From contig NZ_JADMLH010000012.1 of assembly GCF_016464385.1 (NCBI RefSeq), positions 1 through 64,000 of the forward strand: a DNA stretch of 64,000 bases, read 5' to 3'. Shown piece after piece: positions 8,396 through 16,033 of the stretch (its first letter is position 1; every line of letters begins with the position of its first letter). Under the pieces are notes generated by a model, which worked only from the letters and a program-made list of their open reading frames with translations, had not been told where the DNA came from and ran no database searches. The DNA comes from Nucisporomicrobium flavum. Lineage in GTDB: Bacteria; Actinomycetota; Actinomycetes; Mycobacteriales; Micromonosporaceae. A program made the position numbers and the translations under genes.

Positions 8396-11300
8396 ATGCG
8401 ACCACGAAGGCTGCCCACACTGCTACTGGGCCTGATCACCGCTACCGCCGGCGCGGTCGTCGCCACGGGCACGGCCGCGCAGGCCCGCCCCGCGACCGGC
8501 CGTCCCGGACCCGCGCCGGCCGCCGCGGCCGGCGCCACGTCGATCACCCTGATCACCGGCGACCGGGTCACGCTGACGCGTGACGGATCGGTCGCCGTGC
8601 GGCCCGGCCCCGAACGCGCCGGGATGCGGTTCCTCAGCCAGCGCACTACGCACGGCCGGCGCATCATCCCGGTCGACGCCGTGCCGCTGCTGCGCGCCGG
8701 GCGGGTGGACGAGCGCCTGTTCGACGTCACCGCCCTCGCCGCGGCCGGGTACACCGACGAGCGCGCCCCGGAGGTGCCGCTGCTGGTCGCGTACCCGGGG
8801 AACCAGGCCCGGCAGGCACGGACCGCGACCTCCGTGCCGGGCACGCGCGTGACGCGCGACCTGCCGGTCGTCGGTGCGCTCGCGGTCCGTGCGGACCGGC
8901 AGGGCCGGGCCGGGCTCTGGCAGGCGCTGACCCGGGGTACGGGCACCGCGCGCTCGCTGGCCCCCGGCATCGACCGGCTCTGGCTCGACGGCAAACGCAA
9001 GGTCAGCCTGGACCGCAGCGTGCCGCAGATCGGTGCCCCGGCCGCCTGGCAGAAGGGGCTCGACGGCACCGGCGTCAAGGTGGCCGTCCTCGACACCGGC
9101 ATCGACGCCACCCACCCCGACCTCGCCGGTCAGATCGCCGAGGCGCAGAACTTCACCGACACCGCGAGCACCGACGACGAGGTGGGGCACGGCACGCACG
9201 TCGCCTCCACGATCGCCGGTACGGGCGCGGCCTCCGGCGGCCGGTACCGCGGCGTGGCGCCGGGCGCGAAGCTCGTCGTCGGCAAGGTGTGCAGCACGGA
9301 GTACTGCGACGACTCCGCCATCCTGGCCGGCATGGCCTGGGCCGCGACCCGCGCGCCGATCGTCAACATGAGCCTCGGCGGCCCGGACGTCGAGGGCGTC
9401 GACCCGCTCGAGGCCGCCGTCGGCGACCTCACCGCCCGGTACGGCACGCTGTTCGTCGTCGCGGCCGGCAACGACGGTGAGTTCGCCCCCGTCGGCTCCC
9501 CGGCCAGCGCGGACGCGGCGCTGGCCGTCGGCGCGGTGGACCGCGACGACCAGCTGGCCGACTTCTCCAGCCGCGGCCCGCGGACCGGCGACAACGCGAT
9601 CAAGCCCGACATCACCGCGCCCGGCGTCGAGATCGTCGCGGCCCGGGCCGCGCACGACGTGATCGGTGGTCCGGCGCCGGTCGACGGTTACTCCAGCCTG
9701 TCCGGCACGTCGATGGCCACCCCGCACGTCGCGGGCGCCGCGGCCATCCTGACCCAGCAGCACCCCGGGTGGACGCCGCAGCAGCGCAAGACCGTCCTCA
9801 TGGGAGCGGCGAAGCCCACCGCCGGCGTCGACGTCTTCGGGCAGGGCGCCGGCCGGGTCGACGTGGCCCGGGCGATCACCCAGTCCGTCGCCGTCGCCGA
9901 GGGCTCGGTGAGCTTCACCGGCGGGCGCTGGCCGCACGGCGACGACCAGCCCGAGACGAAGACGGTGACCTACCGCAACGACGGCACCGAGGCGGTCACC
10001 CTCACGCTGAAGCTCTCGGCCTCGGCCGAGGTGTTCTCGCTCGCCACCACGACGCTTACCGTTCCCGCCGGCGGCACCGCCACCACGACGCTGACCGCCG
10101 ACACCGGCGCCGACGTGCCCGACGGCTACTACACCGGTTACCTCACGGCCACCGGCGCGGGCGGGCTCAAGGTCGAGACGCCGGTCGCGGTGTTCCGCGA
10201 GCCGGAGAGCTACGACGTGCGCTTCGAGGGGATCGACCGCGACGGGACGCCGTCCGAATCGCTCTTCGGCGTCGCCTTCAACCTCGAGACCGGCCGGGAC
10301 TACACCATCACCGGGCCGACCTCCGTCAAGCGCCTGCCCAAGGGCGAGTACGGCCTCTTCGCGTACCTCGGTGAGGAGGACTCGACGATGCTGGTCCAGC
10401 CTCGCCTGGTCGTCGACGGGCCCCGGACGATCCGTCTCGACGCCCGCCTGGGCAAGCCGCTGGCCATCAGTGTGCCGCGCCGCGCGTCGCAGCTGACGCT
10501 CGTGGCGGCCAACGCGGACTGGCTGATCGACTCCGGCGGGTACAGCGCCGGGCTCGCCGGGATCGAGATGAAGGGCCTCTACACCGCGCAGATCGGCGGG
10601 CGGCAGCCGTACAAGCCCTTCACCGGCTCGGTCAACGCCTCCTTCGCCGAGCCGGGCCCCGACGGGACGCTGCGCAACAGCCGGCACGTGTACGACCTCG
10701 GCTGGTACTCCGAGGGCGTCATGTACACGGGCTTCCGCAAGGCCGTACAGCAGCGTGACCTCGCGACGATCAAGGCCACGTACGCCACCGAGGCGACCGG
10801 GACGCAGGGCGCCAAGGCGAACTCGGCCCGGCGCGGGGACCTGGGGTACTGGGCCGTTTTCGTCCCGTTCGACCTGCCGTTCCAGCGCACCGAACAGGTC
10901 AACACCGACGGCGGCGCGCAGTGGTCCAGCGAGTTCTACCAGCAGCTGCCGCCGGCCTCCGAGGACGACTGGCCGGAGGACGTCAGCGTGACCACGGCCC
11001 CGCCGGCGACCTTCCGCGCCGGGCGCACCTATCACCAGCAGTGGAACAGGGCGGTGTTCGCGCCCTCGGTCGCCGGCCCGCAGTGGCCGTGGGAGCACAT
11101 CACCCGCACCGGCGACACGATCGCCGTGCTGCTGCCCACGTACGGTGAGGGCTCCGGGCACCCCGGCTTCAGCACGCTGGAGTCCGCACGCCTCGCGCTG
11201 TACCGCGGCACGCAGCTGATCAAGGAGGTCGAGGACCCGGTGGCCGAGTTCGAGGTGCCCGCCGCGACGGGCGACTACCGCCTCGAGCTCTCCGCCGCCC

Positions 11301-11692
11301 GCGGCGCCCCGCACACGCTGTCCACCCAGGTCAGCGGCGTCTGGACGTTCCGCTCCGGGCACGTCGCCGGGGAGACCCCGCAGCGGCTCGCCGTCTCCAC
11401 GGTCCGCTTCCACCCGGCGCTCGACGAGCACAACGCGGCCCCGGCGCGGCGGCCGCAGCTCGTCCCGGTCACCGTCGACCAGCAGGTCAGGTCCACGGTC
11501 CGGCGGGTCACGGTGCAGATGTCGGCCGACGACGGCCGCACCTGGAAGGCCGTGCCCGTGGTCGGCTCCGGGGCGCACCGCGCGGCGGTGGTCCGCAACC
11601 CGGCGGGCGGCTTCGTGTCGCTGCGGGCCACGGCCACCACGGACAGCGGCACGGTCACCCAGACGGTGATCCGGGCGTACGCGATCCGATGA
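8396..11692 (+). CDS. Large secreted S8 (subtilisin-family) serine protease
   Basis: About 1098 residues. The start at 8396 follows GGGGGAGG and opens a signal peptide (RRLPTLLLGLITATAGAVVA, cleavage near AAQA). A propeptide-like region begins SITLITGDRVTL. The catalytic domain has Asp233 (VAVLDTGID), His265 (GHGTHVAST) and Ser439 (SGTSMATPHVAG), with the oxyanion Asn in VVAAGNDG. The last 600 residues are beta-rich extracellular modules without a membrane anchor or sortase signal, so the enzyme is probably free outside the cell. This is the architecture of the ~1100-residue streptomycete subtilases. The nearby SSI-type gene encodes a plausible cognate inhibitor. The 5' flank faces the dead TetR gene, which may once have regulated it. 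Confidence 0.92.
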   Translation: MRPRRLPTLLLGLITATAGAVVATGTAAQARPATGRPGPAPAAAAGATSITLITGDRVTLTRDGSVAVRPGPERAGMRFLSQRTTHGRRIIPVDAVPLLRAGRVDERLFDVTALAAAGYTDERAPEVPLLVAYPGNQARQARTATSVPGTRVTRDLPVVGALAVRADRQGRAGLWQALTRGTGTARSLAPGIDRLWLDGKRKVSLDRSVPQIGAPAAWQKGLDGTGVKVAVLDTGIDATHPDLAGQIAEAQNFTDTASTDDEVGHGTHVASTIAGTGAASGGRYRGVAPGAKLVVGKVCSTEYCDDSAILAGMAWAATRAPIVNMSLGGPDVEGVDPLEAAVGDLTARYGTLFVVAAGNDGEFAPVGSPASADAALAVGAVDRDDQLADFSSRGPRTGDNAIKPDITAPGVEIVAARAAHDVIGGPAPVDGYSSLSGTSMATPHVAGAAAILTQQHPGWTPQQRKTVLMGAAKPTAGVDVFGQGAGRVDVARAITQSVAVAEGSVSFTGGRWPHGDDQPETKTVTYRNDGTEAVTLTLKLSASAEVFSLATTTLTVPAGGTATTTLTADTGADVPDGYYTGYLTATGAGGLKVETPVAVFREPESYDVRFEGIDRDGTPSESLFGVAFNLETGRDYTITGPTSVKRLPKGEYGLFAYLGEEDSTMLVQPRLVVDGPRTIRLDARLGKPLAISVPRRASQLTLVAANADWLIDSGGYSAGLAGIEMKGLYTAQIGGRQPYKPFTGSVNASFAEPGPDGTLRNSRHVYDLGWYSEGVMYTGFRKAVQQRDLATIKATYATEATGTQGAKANSARRGDLGYWAVFVPFDLPFQRTEQVNTDGGAQWSSEFYQQLPPASEDDWPEDVSVTTAPPATFRAGRTYHQQWNRAVFAPSVAGPQWPWEHITRTGDTIAVLLPTYGEGSGHPGFSTLESARLALYRGTQLIKEVEDPVAEFEVPAATGDYRLELSAARGAPHTLSTQVSGVWTFRSGHVAGETPQRLAVSTVRFHPALDEHNAAPARRPQLVPVTVDQQVRSTVRRVTVQMSADDGRTWKAVPVVGSGAHRAAVVRNPAGGFVSLRATATTDSGTVTQTVIRAYAIR

Positions 11693-11749
11693 CGCACCGG
11701 CGGGGGTGGCAGGCCACGGCTCGCCGCCCCCGCGCCCGCGGCGGGCCGA

Positions 11750-11755
11750 TACGCT
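11750..11755 (+). promoter_or_regulatory. -10 element for a leaderless methyltransferase mRNA
   Basis: TACGCT ends 6 nt before the GTG at 11762, too close for a 5' leader or Shine-Dalgarno. No clear -35 is seen. Confidence 0.5.
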
Positions 11756-11761
11756 GCGCAG

Positions 11762-12508
11762 GTGGACACCGCATCGACGCGTACCCCCCGCCCGCCCGTC
11801 ACCGTGCGTACGGCCGCCGTCTGGGCCGTGCTGCGCCGCGAACTCGAGCGGCACGCCGGTCGCGAGCTGACCGTGCTCGACGTGGGCGGCGGCACCGGCG
11901 GGTTCGCCGTACCGCTGGCCGAGGCCGGGCACGCGGTCACCGTGGTGGACGCCAGCCCGGACGCGCTCGCCGCGCTCACCCGGCGTGCCGCCGAGGCCGG
12001 CGTCGCCGACCGGGTCCGCGCGGTGCAGGGCGACGGCGACGCGCTGGCCGGCCTGGTCGCGCCCGGCAGCGTCGACCTCATCCTCTGCCACGCGGTGCTC
12101 GAGGTGGTCGACGACCCGGCCCGGGTCGCCGACGCGATCGCCGCCGCGCTGCGGCCCGGGGGAGCGGTCAGCCTGCTGGTCGCCGGCCGCGCCGCCGCGG
12201 TGCTCGGGCGCGCCTTCAACGGCCACCTCGGCGCGGCGTCCGCGCTGCTCACCGACCCCGACGGACGCGCCGGGCAGCGCGACCCGCTGCGCCGGCGCTA
12301 CGACGCGGAGTCCGCCGTCGCCCTGCTCACCACGGCGGGGCTCACGGTCGAGGAGACCCACGGCGTACGCGTGCTCGCCGACCTGCTGCCCGCCGCGGTG
12401 GTCGAGGGCGACCCGCAGGCGATGATCGACCTGGAGCTGGCGCTGTCCGCCCGGCTGCCGTTCCGCGACCTCGCCTCCCAGCTGCACGTCTTCGCCCGGC
12501 GCCCGTGA
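11762..12508 (+). CDS. SAM-dependent class I methyltransferase
   Basis: 248 residues. The SAM-binding motif I is VLDVGGGTGGFAVPLAE (about 38-54), followed by VTVVDASPDALAAL (motif II acidic residue) and DLILCHAVLEVVDDP (motif IV/post-I). This is the SmtA/UbiE-like fold; the substrate is unknown. The GTG at 11762 lies 6 nt behind a -10 hexamer, suggesting a leaderless transcript. Its stop overlaps the GTG of the next gene (GTGA), so the two are probably coupled. The order methyltransferase, phosphodiesterase, dinB recurs in related actinobacteria. Confidence 0.8.
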   Translation: MDTASTRTPRPPVTVRTAAVWAVLRRELERHAGRELTVLDVGGGTGGFAVPLAEAGHAVTVVDASPDALAALTRRAAEAGVADRVRAVQGDGDALAGLVAPGSVDLILCHAVLEVVDDPARVADAIAAALRPGGAVSLLVAGRAAAVLGRAFNGHLGAASALLTDPDGRAGQRDPLRRRYDAESAVALLTTAGLTVEETHGVRVLADLLPAAVVEGDPQAMIDLELALSARLPFRDLASQLHVFARRP

Positions 12509-13725
12509 GCCTCCCCCCGCTGCCGGATCCGTTCCCAGCAGTCCGGCAGGCCGGCCACGCTCTTCTGCCGGCCGGCGACGCCTTTCTGCCGGACCCGCTG
12601 TCGGTGGTCCGGCCGGCCTACGGGCGCGGCAGTCTCGCGGATCTGCTGCCCAGCGTCTCGGCCGTGCTCGGGGTGCCGGGCGCCGCCGACGTGCTGGGGC
12701 TGGGCGAGCAGCTCGGCGGCGTCGACCGGATCGCGGTGCTGCTCGTGGACGGGCTGGGGGCGTACCAGCTTCCGGTCGCCGCGCCGTACGCGCCGGTCCT
12801 CGGCGAGCTGACAGGACGAACGCTCACCGCCGGTTTCCCGTCGACCACCCCGGTCAGCCTCACGACGCTGGGCACGGGCCGGCCGCCGGGGGCGCACGGG
12901 ATCCTCGGGTTCACCGTACGCAGGCCCGACGGCAGCGTGCTCAACCACATCAGATGGGGCAAGGACCCCGACCCGGCGCTGTGGCAGCCGCTGCCCACCC
13001 GCTTCGAGACCGCGGCCGGCGCCGGGGTCGCCACGACCCTCGTGACCCCGCCGCACTTCGAGGGGAGCGGCCTGACCGTCGCGGCGTACCGGGGTGCCGG
13101 GTTCACCGGCGCCACCGACCCGTACGCCCTCTCCACCGCCATGCTCGGCGCCCTGTCCCGCCCCGGCCTCGTGTACGGCTACTACGCCGACCTCGACCAC
13201 CACGGACACGGCTCGGGCGTCGACTCGGAGCCGTGGCGCGCCGCCGCCGTGGAGGTGGGCGAGCTGGTCACCCGCCTCGCCGAGGGGCTGCCGCGCGGGG
13301 CGGCGCTGCTGGTCACGGCCGACCACGGGCAGCTCAACATCCCGCCGGAGAACCGCCTCGACCTGGCCGCCGAGCCCTCGCTGAGCGCCGCGATCACCGG
13401 GGTCTCGGGGGAGCCCCGGGCCCGCTACCTGTACGTCGAACCGGGCGCCCGGGACGACGTGGTGGCCGCGTACCGGGAGGTGCTCGGGTCCTCGGCGTGG
13501 GTGCTGACCCGCGAGGAAGCCGTGGAGCTCGGGCTGTACGGCCCGGTGGCGCCCGGGCATCTCGACCGGATCGGGGACGTGGTGATCGTGTGCCTCGGTC
13601 ACACGGTGGTGCTCGCCGGGGGATGGGAGCCGCCGTCGGTGGGGTCGCTGGTCGCGTACCACGGGTCGGTGACCGCCGCCGAGATGCTGATTCCGCTGCT
13701 CATTTCTGTCGGACCCCCGCTCTAG
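12505..13725 (+). CDS. Alkaline-phosphatase-superfamily phosphodiesterase/nucleotide pyrophosphatase
   Basis: 406 residues from the overlapping GTG at 12505. Metal-binding and nucleophile motifs of the PF01663 family are visible in order: VLLVDGLGAYQL (metal Asp), FPSTTPVSLTTLGTG (nucleophile Thr in STTP), YYADLDHHGHG (metal Asp/His), LLVTADHGQLNIP (Asp-His) and a late VAYHGSVTAAEMLIPLL (His). The likely activity is hydrolysis of a phosphodiester or pyrophosphate bond; the substrate cannot be told from sequence. No signal peptide is seen, so it is probably cytoplasmic. Its stop codon lies inside the -10 hexamer of dinB. Confidence 0.85.
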   Translation: MSLPPLPDPFPAVRQAGHALLPAGDAFLPDPLSVVRPAYGRGSLADLLPSVSAVLGVPGAADVLGLGEQLGGVDRIAVLLVDGLGAYQLPVAAPYAPVLGELTGRTLTAGFPSTTPVSLTTLGTGRPPGAHGILGFTVRRPDGSVLNHIRWGKDPDPALWQPLPTRFETAAGAGVATTLVTPPHFEGSGLTVAAYRGAGFTGATDPYALSTAMLGALSRPGLVYGYYADLDHHGHGSGVDSEPWRAAAVEVGELVTRLAEGLPRGAALLVTADHGQLNIPPENRLDLAAEPSLSAAITGVSGEPRARYLYVEPGARDDVVAAYREVLGSSAWVLTREEAVELGLYGPVAPGHLDRIGDVVIVCLGHTVVLAGGWEPPSVGSLVAYHGSVTAAEMLIPLLISVGPPL

Positions 13726-13728
13726 TCT
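13723..13728 (+). promoter_or_regulatory. -10 element for leaderless dinB
   Basis: TAGTCT, whose TAG is also the stop codon of the upstream gene, ends 7 nt before the GTG start of dinB. Confidence 0.5.
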
Positions 13729-13735
13729 GCTTGCC

Positions 13736-15031
13736 GTGGGACGCAGCCAGGCGATCGGCCGGGGACGGGACCCGCGGTTCGGGCCGGGCGCCGACGACGC
13801 GGGATGCCCGATCCTGCACGTCGACATGGACGCGTTCTTCGCCGCCGTCGAGGTGCGCCGCCGCCCCGAGCTGCGGGGCAAGGCCGTCGTGGTCGGCGGG
13901 GTCGGCCCGCGCGGCGTCGTGAGCTCCGCCAGCTACGAAGCCCGAAGGTACGGCGTCCGCAGCGCGATGCCGTCCGCGCGGGCCCGGGCGCTCTGCCCGC
14001 ACGCGGTGTTCCTGCCACCGGACTTCAGCGAGTATTCGGCCGCCTCCCGGGCCGTCATGCAGATCTTCCGGGACGTGACCCCGCTGGTGGAGCCCCTGTC
14101 CCTGGACGAGGCGTTCCTGGACGTCGCGGGGGCCCGGCGGCTGCTCGGCCGGCCCGCCGCCATCGCCGCCGCCATCCGCCGCCGGGTGGCCGAGGAGCAG
14201 CGGATCACCTGCTCGGTGGGGGTCGCGCCGACCAAGTTCCTGGCCAAGCTCGGCTCCACCCGGGCCAAACCGGACGGCATGCTCGTCGTCCCGGCCGGCC
14301 TGACCCTCGACTTCCTCCACCCGCTGCCCGTCGACGCGCTGTGGGGCGTGGGGGAGAAGGCGGCCGAGCACCTGCGCCGCCTGGGCCTGAGCACGGTCGG
14401 TGACATAGCCCGGGCGCCGGTCGGCATGCTGCGCTCAGCGCTCGGCGAGGCGTCCGCCGCCCACCTGCACGAGCTGTCCTGGGGGCGGGACCCGCGCCGG
14501 GTCACCCCGGAGCACGAGGAGAAGTCGATCGGCGCCGAGCTGACGTACGACACCGACGTCAGCGACCCGGCGGTGCTCCGCCGCAGCCTGCTCGCCCTCT
14601 CCGACAAGGTCGGCGCCCGCCTGCGCGCGGCGGGCACGGTCGGCCGTACGGTCTCGATCAAGGTCCGCCTCGCCGACTTCCGCACGGTCAGCCGCTCCCG
14701 CACGACGCCGGGCGGCACTGACGTCGCCCGTGAAATCTTCGAGACGTCCTGGGCGCTGTTCCGGGCGCTGAGCCCCACCGAACCGATCCGGCTCATCGGC
14801 GTACGGGTCGAGGGCCTCACCCCCGCGGCGACCGCATCGCGGCAGCTCACCCTGGGCGAACCGGAACGCGGCTGGCGCGAGGCGGAGACCGCCGCCGATG
14901 CCGTGGCGGCCCGTTTCGGCCGGACCATCGTCGGTCCGGCCAGTCTTTTGGGACGAACTGATCTGCGCCGGACCGAAAATCACCCCCACTCGACGGTCGT
15001 CCCGCTTTCCGACCCGCCAACCCCCTCGTAG
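13736..15031 (+). CDS. dinB: DNA polymerase IV (DinB)
   Basis: 431-residue Y-family polymerase for translesion synthesis, catalytically intact in contrast to ImuB. The active-site acidic residues are Asp30 and Asp32 (HVDMDAFFAAVE) and Asp124-Glu125 (LSLDEAFLD). The steric-gate region, the CSVGVAPTKFLAKLGSTRAK motif and a helix-hairpin-helix (VGEKAAEHLRRLGLSTVGDI) are all in place. The little-finger domain ends near residue 390. The last 40 residues are unconserved and carry no obvious QxxLF-type clamp motif, though RQLTLGEPE at about residue 362 could serve. The GTG at 13736 lies 7 nt after a -10 hexamer, so the mRNA is probably leaderless. Confidence 0.93.
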   Translation: MGRSQAIGRGRDPRFGPGADDAGCPILHVDMDAFFAAVEVRRRPELRGKAVVVGGVGPRGVVSSASYEARRYGVRSAMPSARARALCPHAVFLPPDFSEYSAASRAVMQIFRDVTPLVEPLSLDEAFLDVAGARRLLGRPAAIAAAIRRRVAEEQRITCSVGVAPTKFLAKLGSTRAKPDGMLVVPAGLTLDFLHPLPVDALWGVGEKAAEHLRRLGLSTVGDIARAPVGMLRSALGEASAAHLHELSWGRDPRRVTPEHEEKSIGAELTYDTDVSDPAVLRRSLLALSDKVGARLRAAGTVGRTVSIKVRLADFRTVSRSRTTPGGTDVAREIFETSWALFRALSPTEPIRLIGVRVEGLTPAATASRQLTLGEPERGWREAETAADAVAARFGRTIVGPASLLGRTDLRRTENHPHSTVVPLSDPPTPS

Positions 15032-15034
15032 ACT
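15029..15034 (+). promoter_or_regulatory. -10 element upstream of the DUF3040 gene
   Basis: TAGACT overlaps the dinB stop codon (TAG). A transcript from here would have a leader of about 80 nt with a proper GGGAGGA ribosome-binding site at 15111-15117. Confidence 0.4.
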
Positions 15035-15122
15035 TGCGGTAAGGCAGCCGGTCGGCTGTCTCGCACCATCGGCCGCCCGCACCACCGCCGGGTGGCCGGA
15101 CATGCGCCCGGGGAGGAATGCC

Positions 15123-15509
15123 GTGCCGCTCTCGGAGCACGAGCAGCGGCTGTTCGATCAGATCGAGCGGTCGCTTGCCGAGGACCCCAAGTTCGCCTCG
15201 GCTGTGCGGAACAGTGACCCACGCTTCCACGCCCGGCGCCGGCTGGTCGTCGCGGCGTTGGTGATCGTCCTGGGTCTCGCACTGGTTGTGTACGGCACGG
15301 TGAGCCGCAATACGCCGCTCGGCGTGGCCGGCTTCGTGGTCATGCTGGCAGCGGCCGCGTTCGCGATGCAGAGCCGCCGGAAGGGGCAGGCACCCGACCT
15401 GCACGCCGTCGGCGGCACCGCGACCCGCCGCACCCGGCAGACCCGCAAGGCGGGCCTGATCGACCGGCTCGAGGACCGCTGGCGTCAGCGCCCCGAAGGT
15501 CACCGCTAG
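15123..15509 (+). CDS. DUF3040 family small membrane protein
   Basis: 128 residues starting at a GTG five bases after GGGAGGA. It begins MPLSEHEQRLFDQIERSLAEDPKF-like, the signature of DUF3040, then a short basic stretch (HARRR) and two adjoining membrane helices (residues about 41-60 and 64-82). The tail is basic and probably cytoplasmic. The family is widespread in actinobacteria beside dinB and has no established function. A hairpin at 15528-15549 follows. Confidence 0.85.
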   Translation: MPLSEHEQRLFDQIERSLAEDPKFASAVRNSDPRFHARRRLVVAALVIVLGLALVVYGTVSRNTPLGVAGFVVMLAAAAFAMQSRRKGQAPDLHAVGGTATRRTRQTRKAGLIDRLEDRWRQRPEGHR

Positions 15510-15527
15510 CCCACGACCGGCGACAAG

Positions 15528-15549
15528 ATGGCGGCCATCCGGCCGCCAT
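15528..15549 (+). terminator. Perfect 9-bp hairpin after the DUF3040 gene
   Basis: ATGGCGGCC (15528-15536) and GGCCGCCAT (15541-15549) are exact complements with a 4-base loop. There is no U-tract, as is common for high-GC actinobacterial terminators. Confidence 0.5.
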
Positions 15550-15555
15550 CGCCGT

Positions 15556-15948
15556 ATGTCCGGGTCGCGGCGCTCGCTCCTGCGCAGCGCCGGCTGCCGG
15601 CGGCGAAATCGGATGCTTCCGTGCGGCTCGAACATGCCGCTCTCCATCCGGGCCACCGACGACGACGGCACGCTCATCGGCGGCGTCACCGGATGGACCT
15701 GGGGTGGCTGCGGCAGCATCCAATCCCTGTGGTTGTCCCCGGAGCATCGGGGCCGGGGCCTCGGCAGCCGGCTCCTGACCGCGGCCGAGAGCGAGATCCG
15801 GCGGCGTGGCTGCGACCGGGTCGTCCTGGCGACCATGTCGTTCCAGGCGCCCGGGTTCTATCTGCGCCACGGGTATGAGCAGGTGGGTCTCACCCCGGGC
15901 ATGCCACACGGCTCCGCCAAGCACCACTTCCACAAGCGGTTGACCTGA
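15556..15948 (+). CDS. GNAT acetyltransferase, apparently N-terminally truncated
   Basis: At most 130 residues. From about residue 31 it is a clear GNAT core: GTLIGGVTGWTWGGCGSIQS (beta strands), LWLSPEHRGRGLGSRLL with the acetyl-CoA loop RGRGLG, and ATMSFQAPGFYLRHGYEQVG. In relatives another 25-30 residues precede the part equivalent to PLSIRATDDDG. Here the preceding residues (MSGSRRSLLRSAGCRRR) do not fit, so the first strand and helix are missing or replaced. The ATG at 15634 is an alternative start giving 104 residues. It may be a decaying gene or a short-form enzyme; the substrate is unknown. Confidence 0.6.
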   Translation: MSGSRRSLLRSAGCRRRNRMLPCGSNMPLSIRATDDDGTLIGGVTGWTWGGCGSIQSLWLSPEHRGRGLGSRLLTAAESEIRRRGCDRVVLATMSFQAPGFYLRHGYEQVGLTPGMPHGSAKHHFHKRLT

Positions 15949-15989
15949 CAAGCTCGCCCTTCCGGGCCGGAACCAACCCCGGACACGCC

Positions 15990-16020
15990 GATGCCGCCCG
16001 CAGCCAACGCGGGCGGCATC
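15990..16020. terminator. Bidirectional hairpin terminator between convergent genes
   Basis: GATGCCGCCCGC (15990-16001) and GCGGGCGGCATC (16009-16020) are perfect 12-bp complements with a 7-base loop, between the GNAT gene and the convergent tgpA-like gene. Confidence 0.8.
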
Positions 16021-16033
16021 ATTCGTCTTCTCG

